In this document: piece by piece, positions 9,707-21,270 of the stretch | Numbering within the stretch: position 1 is the stretch's first letter | Layout: each line of letters opens with the position of its first letter | Source: Stomorhina lunata | Lineage: Eukaryota; Arthropoda; Insecta; Diptera; Rhiniidae | Length of the DNA stretch: 64,000 bases | Assembly (NCBI GenBank): GCA_933228675.1 | Contig: OW121740.1 | Coordinates: 51,848,174 to 51,912,173, forward strand | Reading direction: 5' to 3' | The notes under the pieces: generated by a model | What the model was told of the DNA's origin: nothing | Seen by the model: only the letters and a program-made list of their open reading frames with translations | Databases searched by the model: none | Made by a program: the position numbers and the translations under genes

Positions 9707-11296
9707 ATGTATGATGGATGGAATACTTCCAGTCAATATGAAAAAATCCCATTGGATTAGAAGCACTGACGGAGGTGCAAAATGAAACCAACCATGACTG
9801 TTTATTCAATGGAATTTCAGACAGCCCACCAACAATGCAGGAAGTGAAGAATGCAATTAAAAGCCTTAAGCGCAACAAGGCCCCGGGCAATGACCATATC
9901 TCAGCGGAGATGCTTTTATGTGACGTTGAAGGATCGGCGAGACTGTGCACCCATTTGTGCGTAAAATATGGGAAGGAGAAGCTCTACCAACCTCCTGGAA
10001 TGAAGGTATACTAGTCAAAATACAAAAAAAGGGTGACTCCAAAGACTGCAATAACTACAGGGGAATAACAGTTCTTCCAACACCGAGAAAAATACTAAGT
10101 CCAGTAATTTTGAATAGAACGTCTGACGCAGTTTCCGAAACACTCCTCGAAAATCAGTTTGAGTTCCGAGAGAATCGATCTTGTGTTGACCTAATCAACA
10201 AAGTAAGAATAGTACTGCAGCAATGTAATGAATTCCGCACCCGCATTTATCTAGCGTTTATCGACTTTATGAAGGCCTTCGACAGTGTCAACAGGTGCTA
10301 TCTGTGGAGAATTTTAGAAAACCGTAACATGCTAACGAAAATTCTGAACTTAATTCGGGCAATGTACGTGGATTTTTAATGTCAGGTCCTAAGCAAAGGT
10401 AAATTTTCATATCCGTTCGAAGTTACTTCTGGAGTAAGACAAGGATGTATCTTATCACCCATACTTTTTATCCTTGCCATCGACAATATAATGCGCACGG
10501 CACTGAATGGTAGACGTGGTATCCAATAGACACCCTTTAAACAACTAAGACGTATGCCTTCTAAGCCAAAGTCCAGGTCACCTTCAATAAAACACTAGCG
10601 CTATTACTGTTGGATCTTGGGCAGCTGGGCTGGAAATCAATATCTCCAAGACAAGGATTATGCCTGGAGGCTATGGCAAACCCGTCGCCACACATCAATG
10701 TGGATAACGTGGTTATTGGATGTGTAGGTACCTTTAATTATCTTGGTAGTTTAGTATCTACAAAAGGTGGCGCCGACAAGGATATTGAAAATCAGCATTC
10801 GGCATTCTCCGAGCTATTGGGTAATCTCGGCAAATATCAACAACAACTAAGTTACGAATATATAACTCGAATGTCAAGTCCATCTTGTATTACGGCTGCG
10901 AAACTTGGAAACGCACAAATGCCATCGATTAGCGGCTACAAACCTTTGCAAACAAATCCTTGCTCCTTAATATATGGTGGCCAAATCGCATAAGAAATAA
11001 AGATCTACTAAACGCTACAAACCAAATCCCTTCTTATATAGAGGTATGTCAACGGAAATGGCGGTGGATAGGCCACACACTTTGAAGGCCAAATACCAAC
11101 ATTGCTCGACAAGCGCTTCGTTGGAATCCACAAGGAAGAGGCCGTCGTGTGGGTGCACCTGCTAGAACGTAGAGAAGGTCAATTGATGCTGAGTTACAAG
11201 CAGCAAACTATTCATGGAATGATGTATGCCTAACATCTCGCAATAGAGTTCGATATAAAAGGATGATTGAGGCCCTATGCTCCAAGTCAAGAAAAA
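9707..11296 (+). mobile_element. Family B LINE (RTE-like), degraded
   Basis: Plus-strand fragment aligned block by block with the better copy at 42010-43800. It covers the endonuclease-RT linker, then KSLKRNKAPGNDHISAEML (about 9858-9915) and the RT fingers (QKKGDSKDCNNYRGITVLPT). The palm follows with ENQFEFRENRSCVDLINKVR, LAFIDFMKAFDSVNR and RQGCILSPILFI. The C-terminal region follows (GTFNYLGSLVSTKGGAD near 10740; KWRWIGHT near 11060). The YADD box is deleted around 10545, where the intact copy has LEYADDVCLLSQS. At least two frameshifts precede the stop codon near 10378. It ends abruptly at about 11296 inside Helentron-like DNA. Confidence 0.8.
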
Positions 11297-11634
11297 CGAT
11301 AAAACCTTAACGAAAGGATGTAGGTCGCTGAAATTGGGCAAAATCGTTTTACATTTGACCATAGCTCCCTTATAACCTAGCATAGGCAAATCGCTTATTC
11401 GCTTATAAATAACAAATTATAACAGATATGATGATAAAATTTAACACACTGAAGTTTTATATGATCATAATTCAGCCTTTAAAATTTCATCAAAACAGTT
11501 CACATTTAACCATAGCTCCTATGCAAAACACTTACGAAAACAGCCTAAATTTCAGCTAAAATACACTTAAAGGCCACTAGTACAAGAAAGTCTTATGTTA
11601 ATGCTAGCCAGTGTACAAAATTTTATAGGAAAGA
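11297..11634 (-). mobile_element. Helentron-like repeat, right part
   Basis: Same sequence and order as 31980-32350: GATAAAACCTTAACGAAAGG, repeated ACATTTGACCATAGCTCC modules and CTTATAAATAACAAATTATA. It is non-coding. The right edge meets the transposase remnant at about 11640. Confidence 0.6.
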
Positions 11635-11639
11635 AAAAA

Positions 11640-12465
11640 CTGGTTATCATTTCAGAATACCGAACACCATTGACTGTTTGCGCTTGACCTGTCTCATTTT
11701 CATAAAAAAAAAAGTTCCAATGGTTCCTCTAGCCCAAAAACTACACCACACAGTGACGCGTTGAGGATGTATTTGCTTCTCGTGTATCACTCGAGGATTT
11801 TCCTCACCCCAAATGCGACATTTCTGCCTATTGACGAAGCCATCAAGGTGGAAATGGGCCTCGTCACTGAAGTTGATTTTATCGGCAAAATCAGTATTTT
11901 CATGTTGTCTCTCCAATACCCAATTAACGAACTCCCTTCGCTGTCCATGGTCATCTGGCTTCAGTTCCTGAGTCAATTGAACTTTGTATGCATGAAGATG
12001 CAAATCTTTCGTCAAAAATCGCTGCATAGTGGATTTGGAGAGACCAATTTGCTGAGCTCGGTATCGAATTGAGGACTATCGACCTGGTCGAAGGCGCGTT
12101 GTTATCTTTACATCACTAACAGATCCAGTTTCTGCAAGTTTATCCATTAATCCCTTTGCAGTTGACTCTTTTGGAGTATTTATTGTGACCCCAAATTGAT
12201 CACAATTTGCGAACTTTAGTTGCAAAACTTTCACCATTTTGGTAAAACAATTTCACAATGAAAATGCGTTGTTTATTCGTGTAGCGCTCCATTTTTGCTA
12301 ACCTCATACCAATGATACTTCGAATCGCGCCAAATTTAAAAATTGCGTTCTAGTTGGGACACACTTTATAAAGCTACTGCAACCGAATTTAGTCCAAATA
12401 TTTTACCAACAATACCACATTTGGTCAACATTTTGAATTAGCTGCACCCTCGTAGATATATGTTA
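11640..12465 (-). pseudogene. Tc1/mariner (36-residue D-D spacing group) transposase, deleted
   Basis: The minus strand starts with ATG at 12292-12290 (MERYTNKQR...) and soon breaks by frameshifts. It resumes in frame from 12027 with LTKDLHLHAYKVQLTQELKP. The first catalytic Asp is in KINFSDEAHFHLDGFVN, followed by HPQRVTVWCSFWARGTIG. The frame stops at 11647. The region with the second and third catalytic Asp is absent, so this is an internally or 3' deleted copy. Upstream to about 12465 runs the terminal region AGGGTGCAGCTAATTC (minus strand), shared with a solo end at 34376-34486. It is a close relative of the full-length copies at 32819 and 39251. Confidence 0.75.
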
Positions 12466-12470
12466 GGTTA

Positions 12471-14880
12471 GGTAGGTTTGGCAGGTTAAGTCAACGTCAC
12501 TTCAGTCCTAGAAACGGTCCCTTTGTACCTGAAGATACCAGGGGATAGACTGGAAAAGAAAACGTAGATAATTAATTCCAGGCCATGGGGTAGAGGTTTA
12601 TTCAAGCCAGCCTGTAGTCCTATTTTACGAATGTCAATACTCGCTAGATCGGATAAATCATGCAGATAAAGCGCCCCCAGATAAAGAGCCCTTGAAATAG
12701 AAAGAGCGGGACAGAGGCAGAAGAGATGAGTTTTCTATTCTTCGGCTCTTTGACGTTGTGACAGCTTCGACAGTAGTCATGGTGCTGAAGGTTAAGCCTT
12801 TTTTCATGCAGCCCGAAAATACAGTGACTCATTAGGGTTCAGATTAGGTTGTGGAGGCTGTGGTGAGGTAGAGAAACCAAGCATTTTACACGTTTATTGT
12901 CATCGGTGAGCCATGTTGATCAAGTGGTTTCGACGGACTAGGTGTTCTGCGCTTATCCGTAAAGATGTTGTCTAATACTGATTTGCAGGCGGATAGCGGT
13001 AAGCCCGTAAATTGATCGATGTTAACCTGACACCGGATTTAGCAAGTCTTTTCGCAGTGGAGTTACCAGGTATGTTGTTGTTCCCGGGTACCCAGAAAAG
13101 TTTGATATTGCCATGTCTCGCCATCTCATTAAGAGATGCCCGGCATTTACGGGTAAGAACAGATGTCGTGTGGACATTAGATAGGGATTTTATGGCAGAC
13201 TGACTGACAGTTTGCGAATTGGACCAGGTTCCGATAGTGCTAAGTCGGACAGCCGAGTTAAGGGCGATTTGCTTGGCCATTATTTCGACAGGGAGCCACT
13301 TAAGCATGACATAGAGCTGAAAGAGATGGTGTAGTTCTTAAGGCACCAGTAATCATTAGAGCGGACGATCTTAACATTTTTGTGAAAGAATCCCGCTGGT
13401 TTACCTTGGTAAGTGCAGGGCACCAAACCAGCGCACCATACATTAGTAAAGGCTTGACAACCATGTCGAAGAGCCAGGCACTGTTAGTAGGTTTTGCCTA
13501 TGGCGCCTCTACATGAGTAGAGTGCAATAGATGCTTTGGATACCCTGAATTGGGTGTTTTGGCTCCAGGATAGTTTTGAGTCCAGAATGACCACGAGAAA
13601 AGTACAAGTTCCGTTTTAGGGGGATTAACTCCCAGGTCATCAAAGACACTCCAACGGTTAAGTATGTCGAGAGCTGTTTCAAGACGTTGTGACAGCGTAA
13701 TCAAAAAATTTCTCTGACACTGCTATAGCGACATCGTCCGCGCATGAGATGGTGTTGAGCCTCAGAGAATCTAATGCAGTGATCAGTTTATTTATGGCAA
13801 GGCTCCACAGGAGATAATAAACCTACTTGTGGGGTCCCTCGACATGCTACCTTGTAAATTGTAGCGATGCCCATGGTTGAGCTGATGACTCTGTAGGTGA
13901 GTAGCTTATCTACAAACGAGATAATAGATTTATCGACCATTAAGTCCTCCATTGCAGACTTAATCGACTCTGGTTTTATGTTGTTCAAGGCGCCTTCAAA
14001 GTCTAGGAAGGCGGCAAGTGTAAATTTGCCGAACTCAGGAGATTTGTTAACAAGACTAACTAGTGTGGGGAGTGTAGTCTCAACAGATTTACCTTTGGTA
14101 TAGGCACGATGTGAGCTGGGGAGGAGAATTGGATTGATTGTAGCGCGCAGATGTGCGTCAATGATGCGCTCCAGAGTTTTAGGAAGAAAGAAACAAAGGG
14201 TTATAGGTCTGAAGTCTTATGTTTAGCCTTAACCGCTTTGGGAATGAACAAAACATTGCACCTGGTCCAAGGTTCTGGTATATGAGATAGCCTAAGACAA
14301 TCGTCATATATGAGAATTAGCCAGGGCATTAAGATATTGGCATTATGTTGAAGATCAGCTAGAATAATGACATCCAGGTCCCGAATCTTTGTACGGGTCG
14401 AAACTATCAAGAGCCCATTGAATTCTTTCCCTTTTAAGAGAAATCGGAGAGGACTCGAAAACGTTGTAATTATTGGCTGTGTAAGGGTTTGCAGCCTGGA
14501 AGTGGGTTTCTAAAAGGCCCTCAAGAGTTTCAGATCCGCTCGTCGTTCAGTGTCCACTGTCCTTTTGAATGTAGGCAGCTACCGAGGGCGACCTTGTTAG
14601 GATTTTATGAAGTCTGCTAGTGTCGGAAAAACCTTCAACGCCGCTGCAAAAGTTCCTCAAAGACTGTCTCTTCACATTCCTAACTAGATTTTTGAATCTG
14701 TTAACAGAGGCTTTATAGGGGGTCAAGTTAGTGGTTCTTTTCGCCTCGTTGAACAGCCGGCGACATTATTTCCTAAAAGTCGCAATGTCTGAGGAGCCCA
14801 GGGGGTTTCTCTTTGCCCCTACTGACGGTGAGTCTACAATCCAGATTCGTGGATTGGCCTAGAACGTCAGTTAGTACGTT
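12471..14880 (-). mobile_element. Family C LINE (LOA/I-like), second copy, degraded
   Basis: The minus strand, from 14880 downwards, encodes the endonuclease-RT linker, then RT fingers (about 14410-14150) and palm (SAMEDLMVDKSIISFVDKLL, then ACRGTPQVG) near 13990-13840. The thumb and the RNase H C-terminal half (CRASLNEMARHGNIKLFWVP, IPGNSTA) are at 13307-12972. An internal deletion joins TIGTWSNSQT at the end of the RT region directly to the SQSAIKSLS segment of RNase H. About 300-350 bp containing the first RNase H Asp are lost. The 3' end lies in the TTAGGTTAGG-rich sequence near 12471. Many stops are present. Confidence 0.75.
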
Positions 14881-15835
14881 TACAACTTGATGTTGGGTGT
14901 ATAAGATTCGGCACAGCCGAATATAACACTCTTACTTGCTTTGTTTGAATGTTAATAATTCCAACCATCTTTTTTCCCCAACTTCATACAATAGCTATGT
15001 CCGTCCTTCCTTAAATATATAATTTTACTACCGATTCGTATTTTATTGCCACAAAAGCAACAGCAGAACTTCGAATCCAGCAAAAAAAAGCCCACAAGAG
15101 TTTTAGATCCGCTCGTCGTCCAGTGGCCACTGTCCTTTTGAATGTAGGCAGCAACCGAGGGCGACGTTGTCAGGATTTTACGAAATTTGCTAGTGTCGGA
15201 AGAACCTTCAACGCCGCTTCAAAAGTTCCTCTAAGACTGTCTCTTCGCATTCCTAACTAGATTTTTGAATCTGTTAACAGAGACTTTATAGGGGGTCCAG
15301 TTAGTGGTCCTTTTCCTCGTTGAACAGCCGGAGACATTCTTTCCTAAATGTCGCAATGTCTGAAGACCACCAGGGGCTTTCTCTTTGCCCCTCCTGACGG
15401 TGAGTCTACAATCCAGATTCGTGGATTGGTCTAGAGGTCCAGTTAGTGGTCCTTTTCGCCTCGTTGAACAGCCGGCGACATTCATTCCTAAATGTCGCAA
15501 TGTCTGAGGACCCTTGCCCCTCCTGATGGTGAGTCTATAATCCACATGCGTGGATTGGTCTAGGGCGTCAGTTAGTACGTCTACTTCCGGTGTAAATATA
15601 TGAGATATATTTCTAAATTTAACACAACTTGATGTAGGGTATATAAGATTCGGCACAGCCGAATATAACACTCTTACTTGCTTTGTTTGAAAGTTAATAA
15701 TTCCAACCTCTTTTTTCCCCAACTTCATACAATAGCTATGTCCGTCCTTCCGTAAATATATAATTTTACTACCGATTCGTATTTTATGGCCACAAAAGCA
15801 ACAGCAGAACTTCGAATCGAGCAAAAACCCAATAG
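14522..15835. repeat. Tandem segmental duplication of Family C plus flank
   Basis: Copy 1 (14522-15090) and copy 2 (15095-15835) share GAGTTT(C/T)AGATCCGCTCGTCG at their starts. Both carry the Family C linker (AGACTGTCTCTTC near 14663 and 15236) and the hairpin word TTCGGCACAGCCGAA (about 14912 and 15648). Both end with CAACAGCAGAACTTCGAATC. Copy 2 contains an extra internal repeat of about 145 bp: GGTCCAGTTAGTGGTCCTTT at 15294 and again at 15437. The duplication spans the LINE, a Helentron-like end and ordinary flank. It therefore arose by DNA recombination and not by transposition. The minus strand of copy 2 has a 203-codon open frame that is a by-product. Confidence 0.88.
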
Positions 15836-15839
15836 CACC

Positions 15840-17040
15840 CAAGAAAAAACTTAAGCTATTTTAGCAAAAATTACTTGTCATAGTTTTAATTTTTATTACA
15901 ATTTTTATCGTATTCATTTCATTTCAAAATGCTTCTTCTTCCTTTCCTCCTTTTTTTTTGCTAATTTTCCTTAAAATTTTTGTTTTTGGTTTTTTTCTTT
16001 TTCTGTATCCAAACAATTTACAAGTGGCAGGCAACAACATTTTGACGCATGAAAAATATATTGCACTTGCATTTTTACTTATTTATATGAGTGAAGTGGC
16101 AGTGCAACACAGACACACAGAAGAAACCAACAAATGCAACAAACAGCAATTTTTTAGAGTCCGTCCGTCCATCTGTATGTCCGTCTTTCTGTCAGTGGTG
16201 TTGTATTGAAATGTGGAACACTTGGCGTATTCATTACGTGTTTAGGTTTTTATTAGTTTCGACTTTAAATTGTTCACACTTTTTTCCCTGTTTTCAATGT
16301 ATTATTTTTTTTTGCCCCATCCATTTCGACTTGCTCCCATTTAGAGCTGAGCTTAAGTGATTTTTTTTTGTTTTTTTTTGTCGATTTATATGATTTTTGT
16401 GTAAAATGTGCCAATTAAATTTTATTTGTTAATTGTTACATTCGTTTCGGGGTTTTTTGGCGTTTTATATTAATTATAAGGATTTATAGGAAATCCGACG
16501 GAAAAATTTATTAAATTTTGAAGAAAATAAAAGATGAGTGCAAATTTCTATGACTGTTTACAAGGATTATTCAACAGAATCCCTTCTATTATTTTCCAAA
16601 GTTTATGCTCTCTTGCAGTAGGTGTAAATAGGTCCATCCAGTTTTCATAACGGGTCCGTAGATTAAGATCCAATGAATAAAGTTTTTAGAGCCGTTTAAA
16701 AAAAATTCCACGGATTAGAAATGAGCAACTTTTGTAAAAACTTGAAAAGCGACCTAGTGGGGGTTATAGGCCTAGGTGAGGACATACAAAAACCATTTTT
16801 AAAGATTACGAAATTCGTGCAAAATTTCGAGCTATTCACAAAAAACTGTTTTCGGGTAGATCGTAGCACTTTAGTTCGTCCAACTCTCACATTTGCAGAT
16901 CAAAAAGGTTTCGGTTTTATTTTTAATTTTTTCGTAATTTCTATAAAAACTTATTTTGTTTTATACAAAGTCTGGACATTGATTTTTGGTGCAATCTTAA
17001 TATGCTGAATGTACCTCCGAATCTTTTTGAGTGTAGAGGA
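15840..17040. other. AT-rich non-coding DNA, no gene seen
   Basis: T-rich tracts and a GTCCGTCCGTCC-type microsatellite (about 16159-16195) are present. The microsatellite is the core motif of the Helentron-like elements, here without other recognisable parts. No coding similarity was recognised on either strand. Confidence 0.5.
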
Positions 17041-17259
17041 TATTATATATTGTACCTGGTTGACCGAGCTTTGCTCGGAGCTTTATGAAAAGCATTTCGA
17101 AGCAAATTTTAAAGTTTTCATATGTTTTATTTATAAAGTACTAACATAAATTTAGAGGAAAGACATTAAACAAATATTTTTTGAATTATTTAATTTATTT
17201 TGTTCGAGCAACACATAAGTTTACATAGTTTGCATAGTTTACAGTTTAAGTCATTTTGA

Positions 17260-18040
17260 ATAATTTTGGAAATTGGTCATACCAACAGAAACCTTCGTCG
17301 GCTCATGCCCAACAACTTTGCTAAAGATTATAGCCTGATCAAATGCACCGTTAACGATTTAATTAATTTCGAGTAGCTTTCAGCGATGCAACCTCTCGGA
17401 AGTTGTTCATACCTACTAAGAAACATTCGTCTGCTTATGAGTAACAACTTTGCTAGTGATCATAACATGATAAAATTCACAGTTTACGATGTAATTCACT
17501 TTGAGTAATTTTCAATGACGCCACCTGTCCGAATTTGGTCATACCAATTAATAATACTTAGTCGGCTTATCCGCAACCACTTTGCTAAAGATCATAGCAT
17601 GATTACATGTGCAGCTTACTATTTAATTGACTTTGAGTAAATTTCAGTGGCGCCACCAGTCAAAATTTCTTTATACCAACTCTAGAACCTTCGTCTGCTC
17701 AACAACTTTTCTAAAGATCATAGCATGATCAAATACTCAGTTAACGATATAACTCACTTTGAGAAATTTTCAGTAGCGCCACCTGTCGGAAATTGTTCAC
17801 ACCAAGCAAGAAGCCTTCGCCGGCTCATGAGCTACAACTTTGCTAAAGATCATAGCATGATCAAATGCATAGTTTACGATTTAATTAGTTTTAAGTAATT
17901 TTCATTGGCGTCACCTTTCGGAAATTATTCTTACCAACTTAAAAACCTTTGCCGGCTTATCCGCAACATCTTCGCTATTGAGCATAACATGATCAAATTC
18001 ATAGTTGACTATTCTATAAAGAACATACATACAGGCAAAC
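17260..18040. repeat. Tandem array, about 131-bp unit, about 6 copies
   Basis: Each unit carries the order GCCACCTGTCGGAAATTGTTC, CATACCAAC..., CTTCGTCGGCTCATG, CAACTTTGCTAAAGATCATAG and CATGATCAAATGCA...TTTACGATTTAATT. The TTGCTAAAGAT-type words fall at about 17318, 17450, 17581, 17707, 17839 and 17972, with spacings of 126-133 bp. Upstream at about 17062-17078 is the hairpin CCGAGC-TTT-GCTCGG. The units have diverged, so this is an old array. It could be an internal tandem region of a Helentron-like element or a small satellite. Confidence 0.85.
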
Positions 18041-18049
18041 GTTCATTTG

Positions 18050-18560
18050 TTTAAAAGTTATGACATTAACTACTTTTTCCCCCTTTTTATCTCCTAATTT
18101 CAAAAAAAGTTCCATATGCATATTTGGCACTTCTTCGGTACCAATTGAATTCGGTACATTTTATAAAAAACGCAGTTAATATAATGTTCCTATTCATATT
18201 ACTTTTTGAGATGTTAAGTTATCATTTTATCCTTTTTTACCCATTTTGGCCCCTAAATCAAAAAAGTACCAAATACGTGTTCAATATTTCTTTCACATCT
18301 ATTGACAGCAGTACTAAGTCAATTTTTCTTTAAAAAATAAGAGTGGTTTATAAAAGTACCAAAAAAAGCACTATTTCACGCATTTTTACCCCTTATCGGA
18401 CTTAGTTTCAAAAAAGTACCAAACACCTGTCCGCTTATTTTCATAGCTGTTCAAAACGTAATTTTAATTTTGTGTCTATACCTATTACTTTAGGCGACAT
18501 AACGTTTTCGATTTGTTCCCCTTTTTATCCCCGCACAGTGGGAAAATACTGCCAAAACTC
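18050..18560. repeat. Degenerate tandem modules with AAAAAGTACCAAA
   Basis: Three or four modules of roughly 130 bp combine a C-rich word (CCCCTTTTTATCCCC type) with a downstream AAAAAAGTACCAAAYACSTG word (for example 18264 and 18412). The same modules recur inside the TIR element at 22800-24470. They are non-coding. Confidence 0.7.
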
Positions 18561-18649
18561 AATTTCTTGACTTTTTTCCTTGAAATTTTCTATGTATGTA
18601 AATAATATACCTTTAGTTAAGCTGAAATAGTTTTTTTAATAAAATATAA

Positions 18650-21270
18650 AGAGTGTGGTCACTTAAAACTGGACCACTAAACATGCTGAGGCGTTATTGT
18701 GCTTATTGCGGACATAAACCTACTTTTATTTTTGTATTTCCATAAGTTTTTTCTATATCAAATGGTGACCAACTATGACAAGATTTTTCACACTGTCTGG
18801 CATTGATATGATAGATCCTTGTGCTAAATTTAGTGGCCGAAGCTATTACACTTTATCATTTATTGGCATTTAAGTGTATTTGAGGTGAAATTTGGGCTGT
18901 TTCCGTAAGTTTTTTGTATGGGAGCTATGGTTAAATGTAAAAATATTTCTATGAAATTTTATACACTGAATAACGATCGTGTAAAATTTCCATGTACTAA
19001 ATTTTATCATCATATCTATTATCATATGCCATTTATTAGCAAATATGCCATTGACATATGCGAGGTTATACGGGAGCTATGGTCAAACGTAAACCGATCT
19101 CGACCAAGTTCAATACTAATTTTCCAAGAAATGAAGAATATTTATGCCAAATTTCAGTGACCTACATCCTTTTGTTAAGGTTTTATCGAGCTGACAACAA
19201 ACAGACAGACATACGGACAGCCAGACAAACGGACATCGCTCAATCGTCTTAGAATTTCATAAGGTTTAGAATATACTTCAATTTGGTTTTTGAGCCAATA
19301 TTAAAGAAATTACAAGCGGAATGACGATCTTAATACATCCCCATTCTTTTTGATGGTGGATATAAAAATGGGATTTTATATAGATAAGAATTATAGCCAA
19401 ATGTTGACCGCTTGCAATAAAATTATTTAGTGGCCATAGCTGTGATAGTTTCTAATTTATTAGCTTTTAACTGGCCTTTGCTTCATTTTTTTGGTTTCCG
19501 GGAGTGTTTTTTATGTGAAAGCTATAGTCAAATATGGACCGATTCCAATAAAATTTGATATACTGATCATTAGTTGCATGAAATTTCCCTATTCTAAATT
19601 TAGTTGTCATAGCTATTACAATTATATTCAATTTATCAGCGTTAATGTGATTCCCGGTTAGAGGTTGTATGGGAGGTCTAAATGTAAACCGATTTCACCC
19701 ATTTTTAATACACAACTTTCTCAAGATATCGAAAATACTATTATAAAATTTTGTCTCTCTAGCTCTTGTAGTTAAGGAGCTATCGCGCTTTTATCTGACG
19801 AACATACGGATATAAACCACAAACCACCTTTTCTTTTTGTATTTTTGTGTTTCCGTAAGATATTTTTATATGGGAGCTAAGGTCAAATGGAGGCTGATTT
19901 CGCCCGTTTTCAATACACAACTTTCTCAAGGCATCGAAAATACTTTTGTAAAATTTTGCCCCTCTAGCTCTTTTCGTTAAGGCGCTATTGCGCTTTTATC
20001 TGACGGACAGACGGACATAAACCCCCCTTTTCTTTTTGTATTTTTGTGTTTCCATAAGTTTTTTACATGGGAGGTATGGTCAAATGGTGACCGATTGTGA
20101 CAAAATTCTGCACACTGGCTGGCATTGACATAAGACTTCCTTGTGCTAAATTTGGTGGGCAAAGCTATTACAGTTTATCATTTTATGGCATTTAAGTGCA
20201 TTTTAGATGAAATTTAGGCTGTTTCCGTAAGTTTTTTGTATGGGAGCTAAGATTAAATGTGAACTGATTTCGATGAAATTTTATATACTGCCTGGTGCTT
20301 ATGTTTCATTTATATGTTTCCCGGGGCGGGGTTAAATGGGCGCTCTAACTAAATGTGAACCGATGTCGCCCATTTTCAGTACACAACTTCTGTTATATAT
20401 CAAAAATACTTTTGTACAATTTTTTTTCTCAAGCTCTTTTAGTTAAGGATCTATCGCGCTTTTATCTGACGGACAGACGGACATAAACCGTCTTTTCTTT
20501 TTGTATTTTTGTGTTTCCGTAAGTTTTTTATATGGGAGCTATGGTCAAATGGTGACCGATTGTGACAAAATTTTGTACACTGGCTGACATTCACATATGA
20601 CTTCCTTTTGTAAAATTTTGTTGCTGTAACGCTTTTATCTGATGGACAGACGGACATAAACAACCTTTCTTTTTGTATTTTTGTGTTTTCGTAAGTTTTT
20701 TATATGGAAGATATGGTCAAATGGTAACCGATTGTGACAAAATTTTGCACACTGGCTGGTATTCACATAAGACTTCCTTGTGTTAAATTTAGTGGCCAAA
20801 GCTATTACAGTTTATCATTTATTGGCATTTAAGTGTGTTTTAGGTGGAATTTAGGCTGTTTCCGTAAGTTTTTTGTATGGGAGCTATGATTAAATGTGAA
20901 CCGATTTCGATAAAATTTTATATGCTGTCTAGTGTTCATGTAAAACTTATATATACCATTTTTTATTATCATAGCAGTTATAATTTGTCATTTATTAACA
21001 AATCAGCGATTAGCCTAGACGAGGTTATACGGGAGCTATGGTCAAATGTAAACCGATTTTGCCCGATTTCAATACCAAAATTTCCTAAGAAATGAAGAAT
21101 ATTTATGCTAAATTTCAATGACCTATATCCTTTTGTTAAGGTTTTATCGTGCCGACAACAGACATACGGACAGACAGACGGACATCGCTCAGTCGTCTTA
21201 GAATTTCATAAGGATTCAGAATATATTTGGTCTTTGAGCTAATTACAAACGAAATGACAATCTGAATATA
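18650..21270. mobile_element. Cluster of Helentron/DINE-1-like modules
   Basis: Repeated blocks of roughly 150-250 bp carry the words TATGGGAGCTATGGTCAAAT, CGATTTCGATGAAATTTTAT, ACTGGCTGGCATTGACATAA and GGCATTTAAGTG. The GACGGACAGACGGACATAAA microsatellite core appears at 20003, 20469, 20645 and elsewhere. At least two element ends are visible. The first is the GACATCGCTCAATCGTCTTA block at 19233 followed by a terminal inverted repeat, CATCCCCATTCTTTTTGATG, at about 19338. The second is the same block at 21182, cut off by the next element at 21274. Short open frames here are by-products of the repeats. Confidence 0.65.

Noticed and set aside
12471..12490. TTAGGTTAGG as possible telomeric (TTAGG)n repeat
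   Set aside because: There are only two units, at the 3' end of a LINE copy. Flies lack TTAGG telomeres, and sister copies show related but non-repeated sequence at this spot.
14880..14940. Hairpin TTCGGCTGTGCCGAA as a bacterial-type terminator or riboswitch
   Set aside because: The genome is clearly insect. The hairpin recurs at ends of Helentron-like repeats and is best read as an element terminus.
15231..15842. A 203-codon minus-strand open frame
   Set aside because: It runs through the duplicated Family C linker, a Helentron-like end and flank. The repeated TNWTPYKVSVNRF, RLTVRRGK and similar blocks are LINE linker sequence in a by-product frame.
17260..18040. CRISPR-like array of regularly spaced repeats
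   Set aside because: Units of about 131 bp are repeated throughout, without unique spacers, in a eukaryotic repeat context.
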